This document shows positions 17,021-24,739 of a DNA stretch of 53,219 nucleotides, in pieces; the first letter of the stretch is position 1, and every line of letters starts with the position of its first letter. The notes under the pieces were generated by a model. It saw nothing but the letters and a program-made list of their open reading frames with translations. It ran no database searches and had not been told where the DNA came from. A program made the translations under genes and the position numbers. The stretch is taken from the NCBI GenBank assembly GCA_020351875.1, contig CP070671.1:1896157-1949375 (forward strand), read 5' to 3'. The DNA comes from Chromatiales bacterium (lineage in GTDB: Bacteria > Pseudomonadota > Gammaproteobacteria > Steroidobacterales > GCA-2729495).

Positions 17021-18508
17021 GTGAACCCGATCCTGCTGATTCACGGTTATTCCGCCGAGTCACGACGCACGAGCGCGAAGGCGATTACGCGGATCTACGG
17101 CGCGTTGCCCGACGCGTTGCGCGCGCGTTACGGGAAGCGCCGCGTACGCGAGCTCAACGTGTCGCGTTACGTGACCCTGGAGGACGGGCTGAGCCTGGAC
17201 GATCTGGCGCGGGCGATGGACCAGGCACTGCGGAATGACGCCGCTGACCTGCTGGACGGCCGCTTCGACGTGATCATCCACAGCACCGGCGCGCTGGTGG
17301 TGCGCAACTGGCTACGGCGTTTCTCTTCGCGGCCCAGCCCGCTGGACCGGCTGATCTACCTGGCCGGTGCGCACTTCGGTTCCGGTTGGGCCCATGTCGG
17401 TCGCGGCCAGCTCGCGAAGTGGGGACGGCTGGTATTTCAAGGCGGCACGGAGCGCGGTATCCAGGTGCTCGATGCGCTGGAGCTGGGTGCCAGCGAGACC
17501 ATCGACCTGCACCATTCATTCCTGGCACCGGAACGCGATCTGTATCGGCGCTACCGGGTGCGCGAGTTCGCGGTGATCGGCAGCCAGGTGCTGAACACGT
17601 GGCTGCCGGTGCCGGTGCGTTACGCGCACGAGGACGGCAGCGACGGCGTGGTGCGCGTGGCTGCCGGTAACCCGAACTGGAATTACGTGGCACTGGCACC
17701 CACCGCGCGCGCGAACCGCCTCGCCTGGGACGAAATTACAGCCAGCTGCAAGCTGCTGGGCGGTGACCCGGGCGCGCGGCGCGCGGAGCCGGACGAGTAC
17801 TACCGGGTCACGGCGCAAGTGCTGGCGGATGACGCCGAGTTTCCGGTGCCGCTGGCGATTCCTTACCAGTGTGCCCACTCAGGCAAAGACCACGGTGTGA
17901 TGGCGGGCAAGGGCGTGCGCAACGAAGTGATGGCGCTGATCGATACAGCGCTCAACGTGGGCACCGCGGCACAGTACCGTCGCGCAGCAGTTGAATTCGC
18001 AGCTCGCAGGGAAGCTACCCGGGCGAGAGTGGCAGAGAAACTAAAGCCGCGTGTGGTGCGGGGCCTGGCGAACGATCCGCGGGCCCAGTACGACGCTCAT
18101 GCGCAGCTGGTGTTCCGACTGCGCGACCAGTACGGCAAGCCGGTAAAGCACTTCGACATCTTCTTTCACTCTCCGCCAGGCTGCACGCTTTGTATCAACG
18201 AGCTGTTCGAACACACGCACAAGAATCGCCGCACGGACGGGAGTATCGTTTTCTACTTGCGTACGACACGCTTCACTGACGATGAGCAGGATTGGGTCGA
18301 TCAACTCGCGCGTCTGGACACTGTGCAGCTCGAGATCGCCCCGGTAGAACCGCGCACCGGCGACATTCGCTACTTGCCGGTCTGCCTCACGTTATCCGGC
18401 AACCGGTTGCGGCGCTTCGTGCAGTCGCACCGCACGACTGTCATTGACGTGACATTGATGCGCTTGCCGGCACCCGGGGTATTCCGGGTAATGCCGGCAG
18501 CCATTTGA
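17021..18508 (+). CDS. Alpha/beta-hydrolase (lipase/PGAP1-like) protein
   Basis: The protein has 495 residues from a GTG at 17021. The hydrolase fold is at the N-terminus: NPILLIHGYSAES (HG oxyanion motif), a helical insertion, then DVIIHSTGALVVRNWLRR. Here the nucleophile elbow is HSTGA, the form common in lipases and PGAP1-like esterases. GAHFGSGWAHVG follows, and a later SGKDHGVMAG may supply the catalytic His. The C-terminal 170 residues (after about 320) are not part of the hydrolase core and contain beta-rich stretches such as FDIFFHSPPGCTLCINELF. No signal peptide is seen. Likely a lipid or ester hydrolase. Confidence 0.8.
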   Translation: MNPILLIHGYSAESRRTSAKAITRIYGALPDALRARYGKRRVRELNVSRYVTLEDGLSLDDLARAMDQALRNDAADLLDGRFDVIIHSTGALVVRNWLRRFSSRPSPLDRLIYLAGAHFGSGWAHVGRGQLAKWGRLVFQGGTERGIQVLDALELGASETIDLHHSFLAPERDLYRRYRVREFAVIGSQVLNTWLPVPVRYAHEDGSDGVVRVAAGNPNWNYVALAPTARANRLAWDEITASCKLLGGDPGARRAEPDEYYRVTAQVLADDAEFPVPLAIPYQCAHSGKDHGVMAGKGVRNEVMALIDTALNVGTAAQYRRAAVEFAARREATRARVAEKLKPRVVRGLANDPRAQYDAHAQLVFRLRDQYGKPVKHFDIFFHSPPGCTLCINELFEHTHKNRRTDGSIVFYLRTTRFTDDEQDWVDQLARLDTVQLEIAPVEPRTGDIRYLPVCLTLSGNRLRRFVQSHRTTVIDVTLMRLPAPGVFRVMPAAI

Positions 18509-18578
18509 TCGGCGGTGGAGCGGCTCAGCGTTCTTTCCGCGTGCTAGCATCCAACGCTCTAACGACCGGGAGTTAATC

Positions 18579-19565
18579 ATGTTCTCTAACCTGGATTTCC
18601 TGTCTGCGAGCGGCGGGCGGACCCTCAGCCGGCGCTCTGTCCTGGGCGGCATGGGCGCGCTGGCCGGCGCCGCCACGTTGCCAGCCTGCGCCGCGCCGGA
18701 GCCCGGCCCGGGAAAAAGCCTGAATCTCGACTTCAGCAAGCCGGAGGACAACCTGACTGCGTGGGTCAAACTCGCTTCCAGCCTGGAAGACGGGGTTGAA
18801 ACCTGCGGGTTCTTTACCGGTACGCAGTACGCCGACGTCGGGCCGCAGGAAGTCATCAAGCCGCTGTTCCGGATCCAGGGTTTCGGCATGAGTCGCGTGA
18901 CGCGCCTGGAAGACGGGCGCTATCAGAACCTGCACCGCGAGGTGGTCTACTACCTGCCGCTGAAGGAAGACCGGATACTCGAGGAGTGGGAAAACCCGTT
19001 GACGGGCGAGACGGTGGAGGTCTTTCACACCCACAACGATCCGGTGAATTCACACTACGCGCCCACCTTCCAGCAGCGCTTCGGTTCGGAAGCGGAGGGC
19101 TTCGAGGTGGTGGAGTTTCCGTTCATCCTGCCGTGGGACATCTTTGACGGCCGCGCCATTGTGAATTTCTCCGTGAACACCCGTTGGCCGTCGCCGTTGC
19201 CGCCGGAGAAATGGCCACGCGAGAACTTCGGCGAGTGGTATCGCACCAGCGAGTACTTCCAGATTCACGCGAGCCTGGCCGACCTGAATAACCCGGACAT
19301 GATGAAGGTGCCCTACACCGGCGCATGGCAGAAGGTGGCACCGTGGCACCCATGGATGCTGATGGACAATCGTCCGGGCGGTATTTTCGGCGTGACCAAT
19401 GTGTTTTCGCTGGACGGTGTGGACCAGCTTCCGCCACACGTGCTGGCTTATACCGAGAAGCATTATCCGAAGTGGCTGACCGCACCGACCGAGTGGGTGG
19501 AGCCGAACATGGCCACGTGGGAAACTTTTGCCGCCGAGCGCACGCCGGCGCCGCCGAAAAATTAG
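18579..19565 (+). CDS. DUF1838 family exported protein
   Basis: The protein has 328 residues. A twin-arginine signal (TLSRRSVLGGMGALAGAATLPAC) comes first; the Cys at the end may also serve as a lipobox. The body matches DUF1838: NLTAWVKLASSLEDG, FFTGTQYADVG, LFRIQGFGMSRV, NLHREVVYYLPLKEDRILEEW and FHTHNDPVNSHYAP, ending with PKWLTAPTEWVEPNMATWE. The family's function is unknown; members often sit in catabolic clusters with SDRs. Here an SDR gene follows 65 bases downstream on the same strand. Tat export suggests a folded or cofactor-bearing protein in the periplasm. Confidence 0.85.
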   Translation: MFSNLDFLSASGGRTLSRRSVLGGMGALAGAATLPACAAPEPGPGKSLNLDFSKPEDNLTAWVKLASSLEDGVETCGFFTGTQYADVGPQEVIKPLFRIQGFGMSRVTRLEDGRYQNLHREVVYYLPLKEDRILEEWENPLTGETVEVFHTHNDPVNSHYAPTFQQRFGSEAEGFEVVEFPFILPWDIFDGRAIVNFSVNTRWPSPLPPEKWPRENFGEWYRTSEYFQIHASLADLNNPDMMKVPYTGAWQKVAPWHPWMLMDNRPGGIFGVTNVFSLDGVDQLPPHVLAYTEKHYPKWLTAPTEWVEPNMATWETFAAERTPAPPKN

Positions 19566-19574
19566 CAGGTAACC

Positions 19575-19629
19575 GGGGTCAGGCCGAAATTGTTTACGTG
19601 CTGGATAATCGCGGTTCGACCCCAATTTC
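19575..19629. repeat. Interleaved inverted repeats before the SDR start
   Basis: Two complementary pairs are interleaved: ggggtc (19575-19580) with gacccc (19618-19623), and gaaattg (19586-19592) with caatttc (19623-19629). The last arm ends one base before the SDR ATG. The layout A-B-A'-B' could form alternative or pseudoknotted structures in the mRNA. It also resembles degenerate extragenic repeats with GGGGTC ends. Functional meaning is not established. Confidence 0.35.
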
Positions 19630-19630
19630 T

Positions 19631-20446
19631 ATGAAGAACAGGCTGCAAGGGCAAACGATCTGGATCACCGGTGCGTCGTCGGGCGTCGGGGAGGGCATGG
19701 CGACCGTCTTTCACCGTGAGGGTGCCGAGCTGATCCTGTCCGCTCGCCGCGAGGCCGAGCTGGAACGCGTGAAGGAGGACTGCACGGGAAGCTCGGCTCC
19801 GGTGCACCTGCTGCCTTTCGACGTGATCGACGAAAGCGCTCGGGAGGCCGCGGCGGCGGAGGTGCTGCAGCGCTTCCCGCGCCTGGACGTGCTGGTGAAC
19901 AACGCCGGTATCGGTCAGCGCAGCCTGGCGAAGGACACGCAGCTGGAAGTCGAACGCCGGATCATGGAGGTGGATTATTTCGCCCCGGTCGCGCTGACCA
20001 AGCTGGTGTTACCACGCATGATCGAGCAGCAGAGCGGACATTTTGTCGTAACGTCGTCAGTGGCCGGCAAGCACGCTGTGCCGTATCACACGACCTACTG
20101 CGCCGCGAAGCACGCGCTGCACGGCTACTACGACACGCTGCGCATCGAGCACCTGAAGGACAACATCGCGTGCACGCTGCTGGTGATCGCCGGCATCAAG
20201 AGCAATGTGTTCGAACACGCGCTGACCGGCGATGGCTCCGAGTACGGCGAGAGCACGTGGAACAACGATTCCGGCATGACCGCCGAGGCCTGCGCCGAGC
20301 GGGTGGTGGAGGCCATCGTCAACCGCGAGGACGAGGTGGTCATCAGCATCGAAGAGGCCAGGCAAGCGATGCTATTGCGGGACAAAGATCCCGAGGCCTT
20401 CAAGCAACGCATGGCCAGCATGATGGAGTGGTTGGCGAAGGGTTAG
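19631..20446 (+). CDS. Short-chain dehydrogenase/reductase
   Basis: The protein has 271 residues from the ATG at 19631. Classical SDR motifs: IWITGASSGVGEGMA (TGxxxGxG), SARREAELERV with Arg after strand 2 (NADP preference), LLPFDVID, VLVNNAGIG, FVVTSSVAGKHAVPYHTTYCAAKHAL with catalytic Ser and YxxxK. The pattern is close to DHRS7-like reductases. Cytosolic. It follows the DUF1838 gene by 65 bases and may share its transcript. Substrate unknown. Confidence 0.9.
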   Translation: MKNRLQGQTIWITGASSGVGEGMATVFHREGAELILSARREAELERVKEDCTGSSAPVHLLPFDVIDESAREAAAAEVLQRFPRLDVLVNNAGIGQRSLAKDTQLEVERRIMEVDYFAPVALTKLVLPRMIEQQSGHFVVTSSVAGKHAVPYHTTYCAAKHALHGYYDTLRIEHLKDNIACTLLVIAGIKSNVFEHALTGDGSEYGESTWNNDSGMTAEACAERVVEAIVNREDEVVISIEEARQAMLLRDKDPEAFKQRMASMMEWLAKG

Positions 20447-20556
20447 GAGCCACCTGGCTGTCGATCACCGCTTCTCAGCCTTAAGCCTGATCCTTTTCCG
20501 ATAATGTGGGGACATTCGGCCGCCACTGCTAACGGCGGCGTCGTGCTGGTGTCTCG

Positions 20557-21783
20557 TCACCAGCCGTTCGTCTCGCGCACGTAGGCGGCCAGGGTCGTGA
20601 TCTCCTCCGCGCTCAGCACCTCGGCGAAAGCCGGCATGCTCATCACGTTGTTGCCGCCATTACGAATCACGCCCTCGACCGCGGCCTGATCGGTGCCATA
20701 GATGCCTCGGTAGTTCGTGTTCTGCTGGTGGCAGGCTTGGCAGTTCTCGTTGAAGAGCAGGGCGCCGGGGCTGCCGTCGTCCGCTAGAACGTCGCTGACC
20801 CCTGAGCTTGCTGCCGCAGTCGCTGGTTCGGCCACGGTTCCCAGTGCGACACGAAAACCCATGTTCGTGCCCCGGCCGGCCCGCGGCCGGCCTACCCGCA
20901 CCGTCGTGCTCGAGCGTTCCACGCGATTCAGAAACGAACCGCTGCGAATCAGGCCAAACTGGCAGCCCTCGGCGTCCAGCCACGCGCTGCCGTCGGCCGG
21001 TGCACCTTCGTAGTCCTTGTGGTTGCAGTCGGCCACCCATTCCCACGCATTGCCCTGCATGTCGTGCAGACCAAAGCCATTGGCTGCGAAACTGCCCACG
21101 GGGGCGGCAGCCGGGTATCCGTCGTCGCACGGAAAACCGTCATTCTCATCCGACTCCATCTGCCTCTGACTGATGGACTGCGCGCCGGGGCTGCGCACGT
21201 TCGCATACTCACAGGCGTCGGCCGCCGAAGAACCCCAGTGATAGCTCGTGGTCGCGCCAGCGCGCGCCGCGTACTCCCACTCGGCTTCGGTGGGCAGGCG
21301 GTACGGTTTGCCGGTCTTTTCCCGCAACCAGTCCGCATAGGCTTGCGCGTCATAAAACGATACACAGCCCACCGGGTGACGGGCGGACTGTTCCGCATCG
21401 ATGCGCTGCCAGTTGAACTTCGAGCTCATCTTGAACTGGTTCGGCGCGTCAAAGCCCATGCACTTGCCCCCATGTTCGCGACCGGTTTCAGCTACGAAGG
21501 CGGCGTACTCGCCCACCGCCAACTCGTAACGGCCCAGCGCGAAATCCTGGGCCAGGGTGACCAGGTGCTGCGGGCTGTCGTTGGTGGCGGGCTTGCCGGT
21601 GCGCGGATCGATCAGCCGGTCTTCCGGGGCCGTGCCCATCAGGAATTCCCCGGCCGGAATGTCCACCATCAGCGGACACGCATCACAGTCGCGAAACGCA
21701 ACGACCTGGGGCGGTTGTGGGGTCGGTGATTCCGGGGTGCAGGCGGCCAGGCACACAATGGCGACTACGTTCAAGTGGCGCAT
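20557..21783 (-). CDS. Lipoprotein fusing an FGE/SUMF1-fold domain with cytochrome c
   Basis: The protein has 408 residues. The N-terminus ends in a lipobox, CLAAC (Cys15). Residues 40-315 are a formylglycine-generating-enzyme-fold domain: MVDIPAGEFLMGT, HLVTLAQDFALGRYELAVGEYAAF, HPVGCVSFYDAQAYADWL, YRLPTEAEWEYAARAG, GLHDMQGNAWEWVADC and LIRSGSFLNRVERSSTTVRVG, closing in MGFRVAL. The cysteine pair of true FGE in the SFL segment is absent, so sulfatase activation is unlikely. After a short linker, residues 340-408 form a small class I cytochrome c (CQACH at 348-352, axial Met in MSMPAF, C-terminal helix EEITTLAAYV). Probably a periplasm-facing electron carrier with a binding domain. Confidence 0.9.
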   Translation of the reverse strand: MRHLNVVAIVCLAACTPESPTPQPPQVVAFRDCDACPLMVDIPAGEFLMGTAPEDRLIDPRTGKPATNDSPQHLVTLAQDFALGRYELAVGEYAAFVAETGREHGGKCMGFDAPNQFKMSSKFNWQRIDAEQSARHPVGCVSFYDAQAYADWLREKTGKPYRLPTEAEWEYAARAGATTSYHWGSSAADACEYANVRSPGAQSISQRQMESDENDGFPCDDGYPAAAPVGSFAANGFGLHDMQGNAWEWVADCNHKDYEGAPADGSAWLDAEGCQFGLIRSGSFLNRVERSSTTVRVGRPRAGRGTNMGFRVALGTVAEPATAAASSGVSDVLADDGSPGALLFNENCQACHQQNTNYRGIYGTDQAAVEGVIRNGGNNVMSMPAFAEVLSAEEITTLAAYVRETNGW

Positions 21784-21860
21784 TCGCTGAGGTTAGGGAC
21801 ATCAGGGGCCGACGCTAAGTCCAGCTCGCTCGCTTGTCCGCTCAGCGGGAGCGGGCCGGT

Positions 21861-22802
21861 TTACCTGCCGGCGTAGATGCTGGTGTCCGGGTGAAAAGCC
21901 ACCCATGCAAACCAGAACGCGGTGAAAGATGGAATCTCCCGGCCTTCCTCGTCCAGCAAGGCGGCGGCTTGCGCGCCGTGGTCATATTCCAGCCGCACCT
22001 GCTTATCGTCCACGGAGTCAATCAGGAAATTGTCATTCGCGGGTAACTCGGCAAAGGGCCATGCCCGCGCTTTGCCATTCACGACGGCACCCACCACCAC
22101 GGACTTGGCCGGATAGCGTCGATCCCGGTGCGCGACGGGTGCCCAGATCTGGGCCGATTCCGCATAGCCCACGTAGGGATCGACGTTGTAGTTGCGGCCG
22201 GTGGAACGCGGCTCGACCAGCGCCAGCGTTGCCGGATGCCGGCGGCGCCACTCGGCCCAGGTGGTGTGACGCACCGGCACCGTCCGCAATTTCGTCCCGC
22301 GGGCCGGTCCGGTGACGGCCTGGCCGAGAATTTGAGACCAGAGCGAGTCGCTCGCGCGGTCATACATTAATACGTCGCTGTTGTAGAGCAGGCCCGAAAC
22401 GCCGAATTCACGGGCTTCACCGTTCACCCGCGCGTCGAAGGCCACGCCACTGCCACACAAAGGGCAGAAAGTGACGGCCACCGGTAATTCCCCGAACCGG
22501 TCGTTCACGATTTCGTGGTAGTTTAGGATCTTGACCGGGTAAGCCTTCGCGAGGCCGTCGACTGTCACGCCGAGCACGCGGTCAGTGTCGCGCAGCGAAC
22601 TCGCGCTGGCGGCGCTCATGAATCGGGGCTTGTCGATTGACGGAATTCCATCCCGCGGTGGTCCACCCGCGCGAATCAGTTGGCGAGGCACCAGCGGGTC
22701 GCTCAGGTCGAAGCCATTCAGTTGGTCTGCGTGGGCGCTGAACATGGCCGCAACCAGCAGCAGCGTGCCGCCAAGGCACGAATTGGTCAATTGCGCAGCC
22801 AT
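21861..22802 (-). CDS. DUF3179 family exported protein
   Basis: The protein has 313 residues from the ATG at 22802; an earlier in-frame ATG at 22811 would add three residues. The signal peptide is about residues 1-26 (LLLVAAMFSAHA). DUF3179 features: GGPPRDGIPSIDKPRF, VLGVTVDGLAKAYPVKILNYHEIVND, TFCPLCGSGVAFD with the conserved CxxC, FGVSGLLYNSDVLMYDRASDSLWSQ, then VRHTTWAEWRRRHP. The family's function is unknown; the CPLCGS motif could bind a metal or be redox active. It sits downstream of nothing obvious and is transcribed in the same direction as the FGE-cytochrome gene, 77 bases upstream of it, so they may be linked. Confidence 0.88.
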   Translation of the reverse strand: MAAQLTNSCLGGTLLLVAAMFSAHADQLNGFDLSDPLVPRQLIRAGGPPRDGIPSIDKPRFMSAASASSLRDTDRVLGVTVDGLAKAYPVKILNYHEIVNDRFGELPVAVTFCPLCGSGVAFDARVNGEAREFGVSGLLYNSDVLMYDRASDSLWSQILGQAVTGPARGTKLRTVPVRHTTWAEWRRRHPATLALVEPRSTGRNYNVDPYVGYAESAQIWAPVAHRDRRYPAKSVVVGAVVNGKARAWPFAELPANDNFLIDSVDDKQVRLEYDHGAQAAALLDEEGREIPSFTAFWFAWVAFHPDTSIYAGR

Positions 22803-22985
22803 GCAGAACAAGACTGCGCGGCTCCGGGGAAGTTCCCGCCCAAACCCGGGTCCGGAAACGTCACCGCAATGATTGGTTAGCCGAAAAACAACGGGTTAAG
22901 GTATCGCTTACCTAGAGAATCGCGGCTGACAAAGTCACGGAAAAGGACCGCTTGTTGCGCAATTCCTTCCAGCTACTATTGGCTG

Positions 22986-23693
22986 ATGAAACGAGGGTTG
23001 ATGGTTTTTGCGGGGGTGTTTGCATTCGCCGTGGCGACAGCAGATGAAAGTAATCGCGCGCTGGTTTTCGGCGGCACCGGTCGCCTGGGCGCTCCCATCG
23101 TGGAGTTGCTGGTCGAGGCCGGTTACCCGGTGACGATCTTTGCGCGGCCCACATCGAACCGCGAGCGACTGGCGGGTCTCGATGTGGACTATGTCACCGG
23201 CGATCTGCTGGAGGGTGACAGCGTTACGGCGGCCGTGAACGAACAGCCGTTCCGGTTCGTGATCGATGCGTCGGGCAGAGGTCGCAGCACCGAGCGTTTT
23301 TACGACACCGCGATGCGCAATATCCTGGTGGCGATTGCAGACAGCGATGTACAACAGTTCATCCTGCACGGTTCGGTGGGTGCCGGCGACAATGTGAAGA
23401 ATTTTCCCGACATCCCGTTCGGGCGGATGATGGACACGCTGAACGCGAAGGGCGAAGCGGAAGACCTGCTGAAGGCCAGCGGTATCACCTATACGATCAT
23501 CCGCAATGGCCGGGTACTGCCGTACGGCACGCCAGCCACCGGCACCGGTGAATTAACGGAAGACGATACGGTCATGGCCAACATCACGCGCCTGGACCTG
23601 GCGAGCCTGACCCTGCAGTGTCTGGACAACCCGGACTGTTTCAACAAGACCTTTCACGCGCAGGACCCCGGACTCGAGGCGTATTCCCGCTGA
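22986..23693 (+). CDS. NmrA-like NAD(P)-binding protein with an export signal
   Basis: The protein has 235 residues. The N-terminus is a good signal peptide (MKRGLMVFAGVFAFAVATADE). It is followed by an atypical SDR/NmrA-like Rossmann core: NRALVFGGTGRLGAPIVELLVEAGY (GGTGxLG loop), VTIFARPTS, VDYVTGDLLEGDSV, FVIDASGRGRS, FILHGSVGAGDN, ITYTIIRNGRVLPYG. The usual YxxxK is replaced by features of NmrA/SDR-a5-like proteins. A signal sequence on such a cofactor-binding protein is odd because NAD(P) is scarce in the periplasm. Either the leader is a membrane anchor or the protein has a different ligand. Confidence 0.8.
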   Translation: MKRGLMVFAGVFAFAVATADESNRALVFGGTGRLGAPIVELLVEAGYPVTIFARPTSNRERLAGLDVDYVTGDLLEGDSVTAAVNEQPFRFVIDASGRGRSTERFYDTAMRNILVAIADSDVQQFILHGSVGAGDNVKNFPDIPFGRMMDTLNAKGEAEDLLKASGITYTIIRNGRVLPYGTPATGTGELTEDDTVMANITRLDLASLTLQCLDNPDCFNKTFHAQDPGLEAYSR

Positions 23694-23723
23694 CGCCTAA
23701 AACAAGCATCGCAAGAATAGGGG

Positions 23724-24503
23724 TCAGGCGGCGTCACGTTGCCAGAGCTGGTACACGCTCTTCTTGTCGGCGCCCAGGTTGGTGTTGAAGTAGTAGATCT
23801 GCTGCGGGGTCACGCGGATCAGGTCGAAGCGGCGCACGGCCCGTTCGGGCGTGACCCGCACGAGGTTGTATTTTTCGAGAAAGCCCATGAAACGAGGGTC
23901 ATTGGACTCGATGATCTCCGCGGTGCCGCGAATCTGTACGCTGATCCACTCCTTCTTGCCGCCTTCGGCCACGGTCCAGCCTTTGAAACGCACGGCGCTG
24001 ATGTTCGGGTTCTTGCGCAACTGCATCAGTTTTTCGGTGCCTTTCTCTGACACGACGAACAGCACGCGTTCTTGAGGGTCCAGGACCATGTCGACGGTCG
24101 TGGCGATGGGTACACCGTCGTGCACCGTCGCAATCGCGAAACGCTCGCGCCCGGGCAGAAACTCGACGATGCGCGACCAGATCTCGTCGTTGTCGAGCGC
24201 CCCGAAGTTGTTGACGAACTGCATCGTCGCCGACGTCATGCCGTCGAATGACACGTCGTGACATTCAGCGCAGGTCATGCCCCGCGGATAGTCGAAGTGT
24301 CCGTCCGGCCTGACCTGATCGCTGGTCAGCGGCGGTCCTGGAATGATCGTCGCGCTGATGCCCATCTCGCCCGGGCCCACATCCATGCCCTTTTTCTCGC
24401 CGGCGCCATTCTTGTGCATGCCAGCCTGCAACAACCCCCCGGATACCAGGGCCGCGATGACCAGGCCTGCCAGCACTCCGAACTTTCTTGATCGCATATT
24501 CAT
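23724..24503 (-). CDS. Exported FMN-binding split-barrel protein with a heme c motif
   Basis: The protein has 259 residues from the ATG at 24503, with GGAG six bases upstream; in-frame codons continue to 24590 but lack one. Residues 8-28 are hydrophobic (signal or anchor). Residues 68-85 have FDYPRGMTCAECHDV, so a CxxCH heme-attachment motif (78-82). Residues 105-255 match the pyridoxamine-phosphate-oxidase-like split barrel: RFAIATVHDGVPIATTVDMV, VLFVVSEKGTEKLMQLRKNPNISAVRF, ISVQIRGTAEII and the closing LGADKKSVYQLW. The combination suggests heme-to-flavin electron transfer outside the cytoplasm. The partner is unknown. Confidence 0.8.
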   Translation of the reverse strand: MNMRSRKFGVLAGLVIAALVSGGLLQAGMHKNGAGEKKGMDVGPGEMGISATIIPGPPLTSDQVRPDGHFDYPRGMTCAECHDVSFDGMTSATMQFVNNFGALDNDEIWSRIVEFLPGRERFAIATVHDGVPIATTVDMVLDPQERVLFVVSEKGTEKLMQLRKNPNISAVRFKGWTVAEGGKKEWISVQIRGTAEIIESNDPRFMGFLEKYNLVRVTPERAVRRFDLIRVTPQQIYYFNTNLGADKKSVYQLWQRDAA

Positions 24504-24739
24504 GAATGACTCCGTCTGCAAGTCGGGCACGCAAGGGTACCTTGATGGACCAATGCTAAGATCATTACTACGCTGGAAAAATTGCGGCAAACCACGATAC
24601 GGAGTCAGCGTGAGGCATGGCGGCGAGGTTTCAATCTACCTTTTTGAGGAGTGAAGCGGGCTTTCCCACGCGCGAGGCTGGCGAGGGCCGGGGAGATTCC
24701 GCCCTCCCGTTCGCGTTGCGGTGGCGTTGAGTTCTCACC

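Noticed and set aside
20557..21783. Sulfatase-activating formylglycine-generating enzyme
   Set aside because: The catalytic Cys pair is missing and no sulfatase gene is near.
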